Source of the DNA: Ferrovibrio terrae | GTDB lineage: Bacteria; Pseudomonadota; Alphaproteobacteria; Ferrovibrionales; Ferrovibrionaceae | DNA length: 64,000 nucleotides | Direction of reading: 5' to 3' | Assembly: GCF_007197755.1 (NCBI RefSeq) | Contig: NZ_CP041636.1 | Span: 1,772,001 to 1,836,000 of the forward strand | Part shown: positions 27,749-35,658 of the stretch, piece by piece | How positions within the stretch are numbered: the first letter of the stretch is position 1 | How the letters are laid out: every line of letters begins with the position of its first letter | The notes under the pieces: model-generated | Told to the model about the DNA's origin: nothing | The model's input: only the letters and a program-made list of their open reading frames with translations | The model's database searches: none | Position numbers and translations under genes: made by a program

Positions 27749-28777
27749 ATGAAGGGGAGTGCGGCCGGCTTTCTGGTCTTCCTGCGCGGCGTGGCGACTT
27801 TGCTCGTCACGCTCGCAGGCCTCCTCTTTGCCACCTTCATCATTGGCCGGGTCATGCCGATCGACCCGGTGATCGCGGTGGTGGGCGACAAGGCCTCGGC
27901 CGAGACCTATGCCCAGGCCCGCGAGGAAATGGGCCTCGACCGCCCGCTCTGGGTGCAGTTCGGCCGTTACATCGAAGGCATCGTCCAGGGCGATCTCGGG
28001 CAATCGTCGTCCAGCGGACAGCCGGTGATCGAAGACATCGCCCGCGCTTTCCCGGCCACGCTGGAGCTTTCGGTTCTGGCCATCATCATCGGCATCTGCG
28101 TGGGGCTTCCGTTAGGCGTCTATGCCGCGCATCGCCGCAACACCTGGTTCGACCATACGGCGCGGGTGCTGTCGCTGTTCGGCTATTCCACGCCGGTCTT
28201 CTGGCTCGGGCTGATCGCCTTGCTGATCTTCTATGCCCAGCTCGGCTGGACCGGCGGTCCCGGCCGCATCGGCACGGCCTATCGCTACACGGTGCAGGAG
28301 TGGAGCGGCCTGATGCTGGTCGACACGCTGCGCAGCGGCGACTGGCATGCCTTCCGCAGCGCGTTTTCGCATATCATCCTGCCGGCGCTGCTGCTCGGCT
28401 ATTTCTCGCTCGCCTATATCGCGCGCATGACGCGCAACTTCATGATCGAGGAACTGAACAAGGAATATGTCACGATGGCGCGCATCAAGGGCGCCTCGGA
28501 AACCCGCGTGCTGTGGCACCACGCCTTTCCCAATGCGCTGGTGCCGGTGGTGACCGTGATCGCGCTGTCGTTCGGCCATCTGCTGGAAGGCGCGGTACTG
28601 ACCGAGACGGTGTTCGCCTGGCCCGGCCTTGGCCTCTATATCACCAAGAGCCTGTTCTCGGCCGATATGCCGGCCGTGCTGGGCGGCACGCTGGTGGTCG
28701 GTATCTGTTTCGTGCTGCTGAACAAGCTGACCGATGTGATCTACCCGCTGCTCGATCCGCGGACCCGCAACCGATGA
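27749..28777 (+). CDS. Dpp/Opp-type ABC transporter permease (DppB-like)
   Basis: This 342-residue membrane protein has about six helices. The N-terminal region has MGLDRPLWVQFGRYIEGIVQ with GDLGQS, the typical DppB periplasmic loop. The EAA-type coupling region reads YVTMARIKGASETRVLWHHA followed by FPNALVPVV. It forms a heterodimer with the next gene product, which starts by a 4-nt overlap (28774-28777). Confidence 0.92.
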   Translation: MKGSAAGFLVFLRGVATLLVTLAGLLFATFIIGRVMPIDPVIAVVGDKASAETYAQAREEMGLDRPLWVQFGRYIEGIVQGDLGQSSSSGQPVIEDIARAFPATLELSVLAIIIGICVGLPLGVYAAHRRNTWFDHTARVLSLFGYSTPVFWLGLIALLIFYAQLGWTGGPGRIGTAYRYTVQEWSGLMLVDTLRSGDWHAFRSAFSHIILPALLLGYFSLAYIARMTRNFMIEELNKEYVTMARIKGASETRVLWHHAFPNALVPVVTVIALSFGHLLEGAVLTETVFAWPGLGLYITKSLFSADMPAVLGGTLVVGICFVLLNKLTDVIYPLLDPRTRNR

Positions 28778-29670
28778 GCAGCGCGCCCGCTTCATCACTG
28801 CAGTCGCCAACCTCGCGGCGCGAAGCCCGGCTGATCCAGTTCAAAATCGGTCTGCGCCGCGTGGTGCGCAATCCGTCCACGCTGGTGGGCGGCCTGCTGG
28901 TGCTGACCCTGCTGGTCATGGCGCTGATCGCGCCGCTGATCGCCACGCATGATCCGATGGCGCAGGTGCTGGCCGACCGGTTGCAGCCGCCGGGCGCCGC
29001 GCACTGGCTCGGCACGGATCAGCTCGGGCGCGACATCTACAGCCGTCTGGTCTATGGCGCGCAGCCCACTTTGCTGATCGTCATTCTGGTCATCGTCTTC
29101 TCGGCGCCGTTCGGCCTGATCATCGGCATGGTGGCCGGCTATATGGGCGGCTGGGTGGAAACGCTCCTGATGCGGCTCACCGACATCTTCATGGCGTTTC
29201 CGCGCCTGATCCTGGCACTCGCCCTGGTCTCCGTGCTCAAGCCCGGCCTGACCAATGCCGTGATCGCCATCGCCATTACTGCATGGCCGTCCTATGCGCG
29301 ACTGGCGCGTGCCGAGACATTGGCCTTGCGCCATGCCGATTTCGTCGAGGCCGCGCGCGGGCTCGGCCAGTCCGGTCGCCGCATCGTGATGGGCCAGATT
29401 CTGCCGCTGTGTCTCTCGTCGGCCGCCATCCGCGCCACGCTCGATATGGCCGGTATTATTCTGACCGCCGCCGGCCTCGGCTTCCTCGGCCTGGGCGCCC
29501 AGCCGCCGATGGCCGAATGGGGCGCCATGATCGGCACCGGCCGCGACCATGTCTTCGATGCCTGGTGGGTCGCCGCCGCGCCCGGTGTGGCGATCCTGCT
29601 GGTCAGCCTCGGCTTCAACCTGCTGGGTGACGGCCTGCGCGACGTGCTGGACCCCAAGCATCATGACTGA
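28774..29670 (+). CDS. Dpp/Opp-type ABC transporter permease (DppC-like)
   Basis: This 298-residue permease has the DppC hallmarks: an N-terminal cytoplasmic segment, then APLIATHDPMAQVLADRLQP and HWLGTDQLGRDIYSRLVYGA, and the EAA loop FVEAARGLGQSGRRIVMGQI. The late helices read AGLGFLGLGAQPPMAEWGAM. The ATG at 28774 overlaps the preceding stop; in-frame upstream codons lie inside the DppB-like gene and are not used. The 3' end overlaps the ATPase start at 29663 by 8 nt. Confidence 0.92.
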   Translation: MSSAPASSLQSPTSRREARLIQFKIGLRRVVRNPSTLVGGLLVLTLLVMALIAPLIATHDPMAQVLADRLQPPGAAHWLGTDQLGRDIYSRLVYGAQPTLLIVILVIVFSAPFGLIIGMVAGYMGGWVETLLMRLTDIFMAFPRLILALALVSVLKPGLTNAVIAIAITAWPSYARLARAETLALRHADFVEAARGLGQSGRRIVMGQILPLCLSSAAIRATLDMAGIILTAAGLGFLGLGAQPPMAEWGAMIGTGRDHVFDAWWVAAAPGVAILLVSLGFNLLGDGLRDVLDPKHHD

Positions 29671-30505
29671 AGCCTCGCTGCTCAGCATCGACGGCCTGAC
29701 CGTCACTTTCCCGAGCCCGGATGGCCCGGTGTCGGTGGTGCGCGATTTCAAGCTCGAGATCGGCCGCGAGAAGGTCGGTATCGTCGGCGAGAGCGGGTCC
29801 GGCAAGTCGATGACGGCGCGCGCCATCCTCGGCCTGATCCCGAAGCCGGGCGTGACGACGGCGAACAGCATGCGCCTGCACGGCCGCGACATGCTGTCGC
29901 TCGACAAGGTCGGCTGGCGCCGCCTGCGCGGCAAGCAGATCGGCATGATCCTGCAGGACCCGAAATTCTCGCTCAATCCGGTGATGCGGATCGGCGACCA
30001 GATCACCGAAACGCTGCGCCTGCATGAAAAGATCAGCCGCGCCGAGCAGCGCGAGCGTGCGCTGGCCATCCTCACTGCCGTCGGGATCGATGATCCGCAG
30101 CGCGTCTATGCCGCCTATCCGCATGAACTGTCGGGCGGCATGGGGCAGCGCGCCATGATCGCCGCCATGCTGGTGTCCAGTCCCGACCTGATCATCGCCG
30201 ACGAGCCGACCAGCGCGCTGGATGTGCTGGTACGCGAACAGGTGCTCAAACTGCTGGACGATCTGGTGACGCGGCGCGGTATCGGTTTGATCCTGATCAG
30301 CCACGATCTGCCGATGGTGGCGCGGTTCTGCGACCGAATTCTCGTGATGTATCGCGGCCGCGTGGTGGAAAGCCTGGATGCAAAACATCTCGACCGTGCC
30401 ACGCATCCCTATACGCGCGGCCTGATCGCCTGCCTGCCATCGCCCGCGCTGCGCGGGCAGACGCTGCCGAGCCTGAGCCGCGATCCGGCCTGGGAAACCG
30501 CATGA
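29663..30505 (+). CDS. Dpp/Opp-type ABC transporter ATPase (DppD-like)
   Basis: This 280-residue ATPase has Walker A VGESGSGKSMTARAI, the Q-loop in IGMILQDPKFSLNPVMRIG, signature LSGGMGQRAMIAAML, Walker B LIIADEPTSALDV and the switch histidine in ILISHDLPMVARF. The C-terminal HPYTRGLIACLPSPALRG segment is the oligopeptide-transporter extension, though about 40 residues shorter than in classical DppD, which removes part of the usual iron-sulfur cysteine region. It pairs with the next ATPase (4-nt overlap). Confidence 0.92.
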   Translation: MTEASLLSIDGLTVTFPSPDGPVSVVRDFKLEIGREKVGIVGESGSGKSMTARAILGLIPKPGVTTANSMRLHGRDMLSLDKVGWRRLRGKQIGMILQDPKFSLNPVMRIGDQITETLRLHEKISRAEQRERALAILTAVGIDDPQRVYAAYPHELSGGMGQRAMIAAMLVSSPDLIIADEPTSALDVLVREQVLKLLDDLVTRRGIGLILISHDLPMVARFCDRILVMYRGRVVESLDAKHLDRATHPYTRGLIACLPSPALRGQTLPSLSRDPAWETA

Positions 30506-31269
30506 GCATTGCTGCAGCCATCATCGTCAGCGGCGTCGACATCTATCATGGCGCTGGCCACCAGCGGTTCCATGCCGTGCGCCAGGCCGACCTGACGGTA
30601 GCGCCGCGCGAAACCTTCGGCCTGGTTGGCGGCTCCGGTTCGGGCAAATCGACATTGCTGCGTGTGCTGGCCGGGTTGTCGTCGAACTGGACTGGCACAA
30701 TCACACTGGCCGGACAGAGCCTGCCGCCCGGCAAACGACCGCCGCGCAGCTATCACCGCCATGCGCAGATGGTGTTCCAGGATCCCTATGCGTCGCTGAA
30801 TCCGCGTCACACCGTCGACCGCATCCTCGCCGAAGGGCTGGTGCTGCACGGTTTTGCGGATGTCGAACCGCGCATCCGCAATCTGCTGGACCAGGTTGGT
30901 CTGGGTCCGCGTTTCCGCTTCCGCTATCCGCATGAACTGTCGGGCGGCCAGCGCCAGCGTGTCGCGATTGCCCGCGCCATTGCGCTGGAGCCCGACGTGC
31001 TGCTGCTGGACGAACCAACCAGCGCGCTGGATGCCTCGGTGCAGGCGGAAATCCTCAATTTGCTGATGGCGATCCGTCGCGAACGCCCCGTCACCTGTGT
31101 CTTCGTCAGCCACGACCTCGCCGTGATCGCGCATCTATGCGACCGCGTCGCCGTCATGCAGCAGGGTGCCATCGTTGAGCGTCTGAGCGGCGACGACCTG
31201 GTGGCCCGCCGCGTGCAGCATCCCTATACCCGCCAGCTGCTGGCCGCCTCCGAAGGCCTGTCCGGATAA
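30502..31269 (+). CDS. Dpp/Opp-type ABC transporter ATPase (DppF-like)
   Basis: This 255-residue ATPase has Walker A VGGSGSGKSTLLRVLAG, Q-loop MVFQDPYASLNPRHTV, signature ELSGGQRQRVAIARAIALEP, Walker B LLLDEPTSALDAS and switch histidine FVSHDLAVIAHL. It ends soon after HPYTRQLLAASE, so the usual DppF C-terminal extension is short. Last gene of the transporter operon. A small hairpin (CGCGTCT at 31270-31276 with AGACGCG at 31281-31287) abuts its stop but lacks a T-run. Confidence 0.92.
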   Translation: MSIAAAIIVSGVDIYHGAGHQRFHAVRQADLTVAPRETFGLVGGSGSGKSTLLRVLAGLSSNWTGTITLAGQSLPPGKRPPRSYHRHAQMVFQDPYASLNPRHTVDRILAEGLVLHGFADVEPRIRNLLDQVGLGPRFRFRYPHELSGGQRQRVAIARAIALEPDVLLLDEPTSALDASVQAEILNLLMAIRRERPVTCVFVSHDLAVIAHLCDRVAVMQQGAIVERLSGDDLVARRVQHPYTRQLLAASEGLSG

Positions 31270-31358
31270 CGCGTCTGGCGAGACGCGAATTGTTCATCGT
31301 GACAATTGCGCAGATCGGATACTGTCCGGGCAGGAGTCACTCATCTGTCGCGCGTCGC

Positions 31359-32690
31359 ATGATATCCCGCCCAGTCCGTTGTTTCGCTACCGCTCTGCTG
31401 GTCGGCATGGCCCTCGCGGGCTGCGCCGCTGCGCCGCGGTTTGAACTGCCCGACAGTCCGGTGCAGGGCATGTATCGCTCGGGCGTGCCGCATACCGACC
31501 GCGAGGGGCGCAGGATGATGGCCTTCGAGGCGGGTCGGTCGTTCCTGCCGATCGGCATCTACCATGGCCTGCAGGGCGATCATTTCGGGCGGCGGTACGA
31601 TCCGGCCGATCTGGCTGCTGCCGGGTTCAACACCGCGCATCTGTGGCAGGTGCAGGACATACCGGCGGCTGTGTCGGCCGCGCAGCGCAGTGGCCTGCAG
31701 GTCATCTTGCCGGCGGCAACAGAGGTCGAACTGGATACTGTGGCGGGCAATCCTGCGATCCTGGCCTGGCTGGGCGAGGATGAGCCGTCGCAATATGTGC
31801 CGGCGGCAAAGACCGCGGCACGGATTGCGGCTTTTCAGGAGTTGCGCGCGCGCCTGCAGCGGCGCGACATGGCCGAGCGTCCGGTCTTTGTCATGGAGCC
31901 CGCCGGACTTTCGCCGCGGCAGGCCAGCACCTGGCGGCAATGGATCGCGCAGGGCGATGTTGCCGTCCACTTCAATTATCCTTTCGCCCGCCAGTTTGCG
32001 CCGGTGCGGACTATTGAACGCGTCGCGGTTTCGGTCCGCCGCGCGGTGCAACTGAACGACGCGTGCAAGCCGGTCTGGTTCGTCTATCAGGCGTTCGCCG
32101 GTCAGGCCGGCTGGACCATGCCCGAACCGATACAGATGCGGAGCATGGTGTATGCCGCGCTGATCCATGGCGCCACCGGCGTCATGGCCTTCGGACTGGA
32201 CAGCTACGCCATGCGGGATGGCCATGTGGTCGGGATCGCGCCGCAACCCGCGGCCTCTTACGGCCCGACGCCGGACTACGACAATAGCGGCCGCCCGCCG
32301 CTGGAGGTCGACGCGGCGCAACTGGCGAAAAGCCGCCGGCTCTGGCAGGCCGTCGCAAAGCTCAATGGCGAGCTGAATGCGCTGACGCCGGTCATCCTGT
32401 CGCCGACCGCCGCGATGACGGTTGAGGTTGAGCCTCACGGACAAGCCGTCACGCCGATGCCGGTCCGTATCCTGCTCAAGCGCCTGCCGGATGGCAGTCA
32501 CGTGATGCTCGCCGTCAATCTGGATGATGCGCCGCTTGACGTGAGCTTCCGGTTCCCGGCAGACATCATTGCGGTCGCGCGACGTTTCGATGAGGGCAGC
32601 GAGCCCATGCGGCAAGGCCGGCATCTGCAAGACAGGTTCCGGGCCTTCGATGTGCGGGTCTATGACTTGCGGTTTGCTGGCGCGTCATGA
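31359..32690 (+). CDS. Predicted outer-envelope lipoprotein, possibly with a glycoside-hydrolase-like barrel
   Basis: This 443-residue protein has a lipoprotein signal peptide with lipobox LAGC (Cys at about residue 22). The body contains SFLPIGIYHGLQGDHFGRRY, LAAAGFNTAHLWQVQDIPAA and AILAWLGEDEPSQYVPAAKT, then IHGATGVMAFGLDSYAMRDG and a C-terminal beta-domain (PVRILLKRLPDGSHVMLAVN). This pattern of alternating strands, a D/E-rich turn (GEDEPS) and a late jelly-roll resembles TIM-barrel glycosidase-like proteins, but I do not recognise a named family. I chose the ATG at 31359 because it gives a clean lipoprotein signal. The stop overlaps the VanZ-like gene by 4 nt, beginning a four-gene coupled cluster. 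Confidence 0.72.
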   Translation: MISRPVRCFATALLVGMALAGCAAAPRFELPDSPVQGMYRSGVPHTDREGRRMMAFEAGRSFLPIGIYHGLQGDHFGRRYDPADLAAAGFNTAHLWQVQDIPAAVSAAQRSGLQVILPAATEVELDTVAGNPAILAWLGEDEPSQYVPAAKTAARIAAFQELRARLQRRDMAERPVFVMEPAGLSPRQASTWRQWIAQGDVAVHFNYPFARQFAPVRTIERVAVSVRRAVQLNDACKPVWFVYQAFAGQAGWTMPEPIQMRSMVYAALIHGATGVMAFGLDSYAMRDGHVVGIAPQPAASYGPTPDYDNSGRPPLEVDAAQLAKSRRLWQAVAKLNGELNALTPVILSPTAAMTVEVEPHGQAVTPMPVRILLKRLPDGSHVMLAVNLDDAPLDVSFRFPADIIAVARRFDEGSEPMRQGRHLQDRFRAFDVRVYDLRFAGAS

Positions 32691-33463
32691 CGCAGAGACT
32701 CCTGCCATGGGCGATCTATATGACTGCGGCCATCCTGGTGGTCATCTACGTCAACCTGTTTCCGGTCTGGCAGGGCCTGTCGCAGCTGGCAGCTGGCAGG
32801 GGACTGACGGTGGCGCCGATTGTTGCGGCGCTGGCAGTTCCCCTGTTGCTGATGATCCGGCGTCGTCGGCGCTGGCTGCCGGTTTTGCTTGCACTGGCCT
32901 TTGCCGCAGGTGGCCTGCTGCTGGCCGATCCGCTATTTCCGGCCAAGCGCATTCATGTGGCTGAATACATGCTGCTCGCGGCCCTGCTGCGTCTGGCCGC
33001 GCCCCGGTCACTGGGCGCCTGGCAACGCACGATGGTCGCGGCCATGGCGGGTGCGCTGTTCGGGATGCATGACGAGATGATCCAGGGCCTGCTGCCGGAA
33101 CGGACATTCGGGCTTGCCGATCTTGCGGTGAATGCCTGCGGTGCCGCGGCCGGTGCATTGCTGGTGCAGGGAGGCTCGGGTGACGATGTGAAGCCTGAAG
33201 AACGTCTCACGGATTTGCCATGGCCGTTCTGGGCTGTGCTGTTCGGCGTCGTCCTGGAGGCGGTCGCATTGCCGGCCTTCCGCGATCGTGCGCTGCCGCT
33301 ATGGAGCACGGCGCCCGTCCTGGCGGCAGCCGCCGCCTGTTTTCTGCTGCCGCCGCCGCGCAGTGCGGCTTTGCGGCATGTGCAGGTTCTTGTCGTGGTG
33401 CTGGGCGTTGCGCTCGCGCTCTATCCGGTTGTGACCCATGTGGCTCCGCTCAGTTTTCGCTAG
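32687..33463 (+). CDS. VanZ-like membrane protein
   Basis: This 258-residue protein has about seven hydrophobic helices. The central part matches the VanZ-like family: FPAKRIHVAEYMLLAALLRL (with the conserved K/R-x-x-H-x-x-E/xY arrangement), then GMHDEMIQGLLPERTFGLAD and LAVNACGAAAGALLVQG. The C-terminal half adds three more helices beyond the VanZ core. VanZ-like proteins affect cell-surface properties and glycopeptide tolerance in some bacteria, but their chemistry is unclear. The gene overlaps both neighbours (4 nt upstream, 26 nt downstream), so it is strongly coupled to the lipoprotein and sulfatase-fold genes. Confidence 0.8.
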   Translation: MTQRLLPWAIYMTAAILVVIYVNLFPVWQGLSQLAAGRGLTVAPIVAALAVPLLLMIRRRRRWLPVLLALAFAAGGLLLADPLFPAKRIHVAEYMLLAALLRLAAPRSLGAWQRTMVAAMAGALFGMHDEMIQGLLPERTFGLADLAVNACGAAAGALLVQGGSGDDVKPEERLTDLPWPFWAVLFGVVLEAVALPAFRDRALPLWSTAPVLAAAAACFLLPPPRSAALRHVQVLVVVLGVALALYPVVTHVAPLSFR

Positions 33464-35042
33464 CCTGCTGGCGCTGGCCGCGCTGGCGTCGCTCGTGCCG
33501 CTGCTGGCCGGGCGTGCCGCGCCGCCACGATATAATGTCATCCTGCTGACGGTAGAGAGCCTGCGCATCGAGATGATGAGCGACGCCAATGCGCCGCAGC
33601 TGCGCGCCGCAGCCGGGCAGGGATTGAGCTTCACGCAGCATCGCGCCATCTCGGCCTGGACTGCGCCGAATATCGTCGCGTTGCTGACTGGCCTGGATGG
33701 TTTCCGCCAGGGGATGCATTCCTCGGCCGACATGCTGCCACGCGGCCTGCCGCGGCCCCTGCAAGATCTCTCGCGCGAGGGCTGGCGGGTGTCAGGCCTA
33801 CAGCCATTCATGCTGCTCAACCAGTTCCAGTCGCTCGGTCTGCTAATCGAAGCCGGCGAAAGCCTGTTGCCCTGGCTGGCGGCGCGCCGGCTGGAGCAAC
33901 GGCCTTTCTTTCTCTGGCATCATTATCTCGACACGCATCTGCCCTATGCCCCGGCGCCGGCCTTCATGCCCGACTGGGAGAGTCTGCTGCCCGCCGGTGA
34001 CGCCAGGGCGCAAGCGCGGATGCAGATAGTGATGACGCAGTCGTCCATCCCGGCCGGCAGTGTCGCATGGCAACCCTCGGATCGCCCTGCTATCGCTGCC
34101 CTGCATGCGGGAACCTTACGCCAGTTCGATGCCTGGTTCGGCGACTTCTGGCGCTTCTTCAATGACAGCGGCCTGCGCGACACGACGATCCTGGTGGTGA
34201 CGGCAGATCACGGCGACGAGCATCTGGAGCGCGGCCAGGTCGGCCATGCCTCCACCACACGCGCGGGGCATCTGCATGAGGAACTGCTGCGCGTCCCGCT
34301 CTTCGTCTGGCTGCCGCCGGACCTGAAGGTCGCGCCGCAGCACCTGGATCGTCCCACCGATCATACCCAGGTGATGCCCAGCCTGCTGAGCTGGCTCGGG
34401 CGTCAACCCTCCGCGCCGCCGCTGCTCAGTTCGTCGCAGCGGTCCTGGTCGGGCCTGACCAGCCATGCCGGATTCGGTGAGCCGGACCCGTATCGGGTGA
34501 CAGTCTTTCACGCCGCGCGGATCGAAGGTGACTGGAAACTGCATCATGAATACCGCGATGGCCGCCTGACGGAGGCGCGGCTGTATAATCTGTCAGACGA
34601 TCCGGGCGAGACGCTCAACCGGATCGCGCAAGCGCCGGAGATCGCGACGCGACTGGGGACAAAGCTGGAGTCTGACTTTGCCGCGCGCCAGCAGTCGGTA
34701 TCCCTTGCGGCCCCGGCGGCTGATGTTGGGGCGCCGGCGCCGCACTGGCTGGAGCCGGCCGGCAGCCGCGCGTTACGCTTTGTCGATGTGAAGGATCGCT
34801 TCCGGCTGGCCTGGAGCGGCGCGCCGGAAACCGCTTATCGCATCGAATACGAAGCCGGCGAGGGACGCATGACGCTGAACGGTACGCTCGAAACCCTCGG
34901 GCCGGAACGGATCTTCAGCGGCATCGATGAACATTACTGGCGAACCTATATCCTGCCCTACCAGCGCGTCAGGCTGCGGGTCGGTCCGGTCGGTCGTGAC
35001 GATGCCTGGAGCGACTGGCTGGAGTTGAGGGCGCTGCCATGA
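33438..35042 (+). CDS. Membrane-anchored sulfatase/alkaline-phosphatase-superfamily protein with atypical active site
   Basis: This 534-residue protein starts with a signal anchor (about residues 4-24) and then RYNVILLTVESLRIEMMSD, aligned with the first metal-binding strand of sulfatases and LtaS-type transferases, where Asp is usual but Glu40 is found. The nucleophile region reads SAWTAPNIVALLTGLDG: Thr75 occupies the formylglycine-Cys/Ser position and the following arginine is missing. Later metal ligands are present in FLWHHYLDTHLPY and VVTADHGDEHLERGQVGHAS. A C-terminal beta-rich part (about 440-534) follows. A Thr nucleophile is used by LtaS and EptA-type phosphotransferases, so transfer or hydrolysis of a phospho-group on an envelope glycan or lipid is possible. 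The gene overlaps its neighbours by 26 and 4 nt. Confidence 0.75.
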   Translation: MWLRSVFASLLALAALASLVPLLAGRAAPPRYNVILLTVESLRIEMMSDANAPQLRAAAGQGLSFTQHRAISAWTAPNIVALLTGLDGFRQGMHSSADMLPRGLPRPLQDLSREGWRVSGLQPFMLLNQFQSLGLLIEAGESLLPWLAARRLEQRPFFLWHHYLDTHLPYAPAPAFMPDWESLLPAGDARAQARMQIVMTQSSIPAGSVAWQPSDRPAIAALHAGTLRQFDAWFGDFWRFFNDSGLRDTTILVVTADHGDEHLERGQVGHASTTRAGHLHEELLRVPLFVWLPPDLKVAPQHLDRPTDHTQVMPSLLSWLGRQPSAPPLLSSSQRSWSGLTSHAGFGEPDPYRVTVFHAARIEGDWKLHHEYRDGRLTEARLYNLSDDPGETLNRIAQAPEIATRLGTKLESDFAARQQSVSLAAPAADVGAPAPHWLEPAGSRALRFVDVKDRFRLAWSGAPETAYRIEYEAGEGRMTLNGTLETLGPERIFSGIDEHYWRTYILPYQRVRLRVGPVGRDDAWSDWLELRALP

Positions 35043-35353
35043 GCCATCTCCTGCGGCACAGCATCGCGATCCTGATTTTTGTTCTCGCCTGCGGCGGCTG
35101 GCTGCTTGGGGCGATGGACACGCCACTGTTGAACCGGCAGCTGGCGGCGCAACATGCATTGGCGACCTCTGTCGCCAAGACCGGCGGCCTCGACCTGATG
35201 GCGGAACAGCGGCTCGCAGAGGCCTATTGGCAGCGCAATCCGGATGTCGCCGCCAGCAGCCATTACGGCCGCCAGGGCAGAACAGGCATTTTTGGTGCCC
35301 GCGAGCATTGGCTCAGTCATGGCAGGGGCGAGGGACGGCACTGGGGCGAGTGA
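35039..35353 (+). CDS. Small membrane-anchored protein with NPDV...GR.EGR motif
   Basis: This 104-residue protein has one N-terminal hydrophobic helix (SIAILIFVLACGGWLLGAM, about 8-26), a helical linker, and a C-terminal module YWQRNPDVAASSHYGRQG followed by AREHWLSHGRGEGRHWGE. The Y-x-x-x-NPDVA ... A-x-x-HW-x-x-HGR-x-EGR pattern is a short module found at the ends or in repeats of many bacterial surface-glycan and secreted proteins; its function is unknown. The start overlaps the sulfatase-fold gene stop (ATGA). Last gene of the four-gene cluster. Confidence 0.7.
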   Translation: MSHLLRHSIAILIFVLACGGWLLGAMDTPLLNRQLAAQHALATSVAKTGGLDLMAEQRLAEAYWQRNPDVAASSHYGRQGRTGIFGAREHWLSHGRGEGRHWGE

Positions 35354-35452
35354 GCGAAGCCAGGCTTGCCTCATGCGCCGGTGACGATCTGTATACGCCA
35401 CAATTAGGCAAGTGCATCGCGGTATCGCACCTGCGAAGTGTTGCAGTTGCGA

Positions 35453-35547
35453 AGTTTAGTAAACTCCACGCAGTCTCTGCGGTCGCAGTTGCGCAATATG
35501 GCAGCTGATACTCTGCGAGTTTAGTAAACCCTGCCGCAGCTGCGGCA
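35453..35547. promoter_or_regulatory. Duplicated palindromic element upstream of the sugar ABC operon
   Basis: AGTTTAGTAAACT (35453-35465) is a 6+1+6 palindrome and recurs as AGTTTAGTAAACC (35518-35530), 65 bp downstream. Each is followed 3 to 4 bp later by a second inverted repeat: CGCAG-TCT-CTGCG (35469-35481) in the first and the perfect 16-mer TGCCGCAGCTGCGGCA (35532-35547) in the second. GCAGTTGCG also occurs twice in between. Further on are CTTGCGG-CTG-CCGCAAG (35584-35600) and TATATC-A-GATATA (35634-35646), the last just before the ribosome site. The 305-bp gap (35354-35658) holds no gene. I read it as a complex operator region. Confidence 0.6.
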
Positions 35548-35658
35548 TGCGACACAGGTCGAAAGCCGCCGCGTCTTGTCATGCTTGCGGCTGCCGCAAG
35601 GCCAGCTATATGCTGCCCGCAAGTCTGAACATATATATCAGATATAAAGGGAGGCATA

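Noticed and set aside
26081-28003. A long minus-strand open frame opposite the peptide-binding protein and permease genes
   Set aside because: It spans two well-defined plus-strand genes and their junction and has shadow-type composition.
31270-31287. CGCGTCT/AGACGCG hairpin at the end of the Dpp-type operon as a terminator
   Set aside because: The stem is only 7 bp and no T-run follows. It is noted in the gene entry but not called as a terminator.
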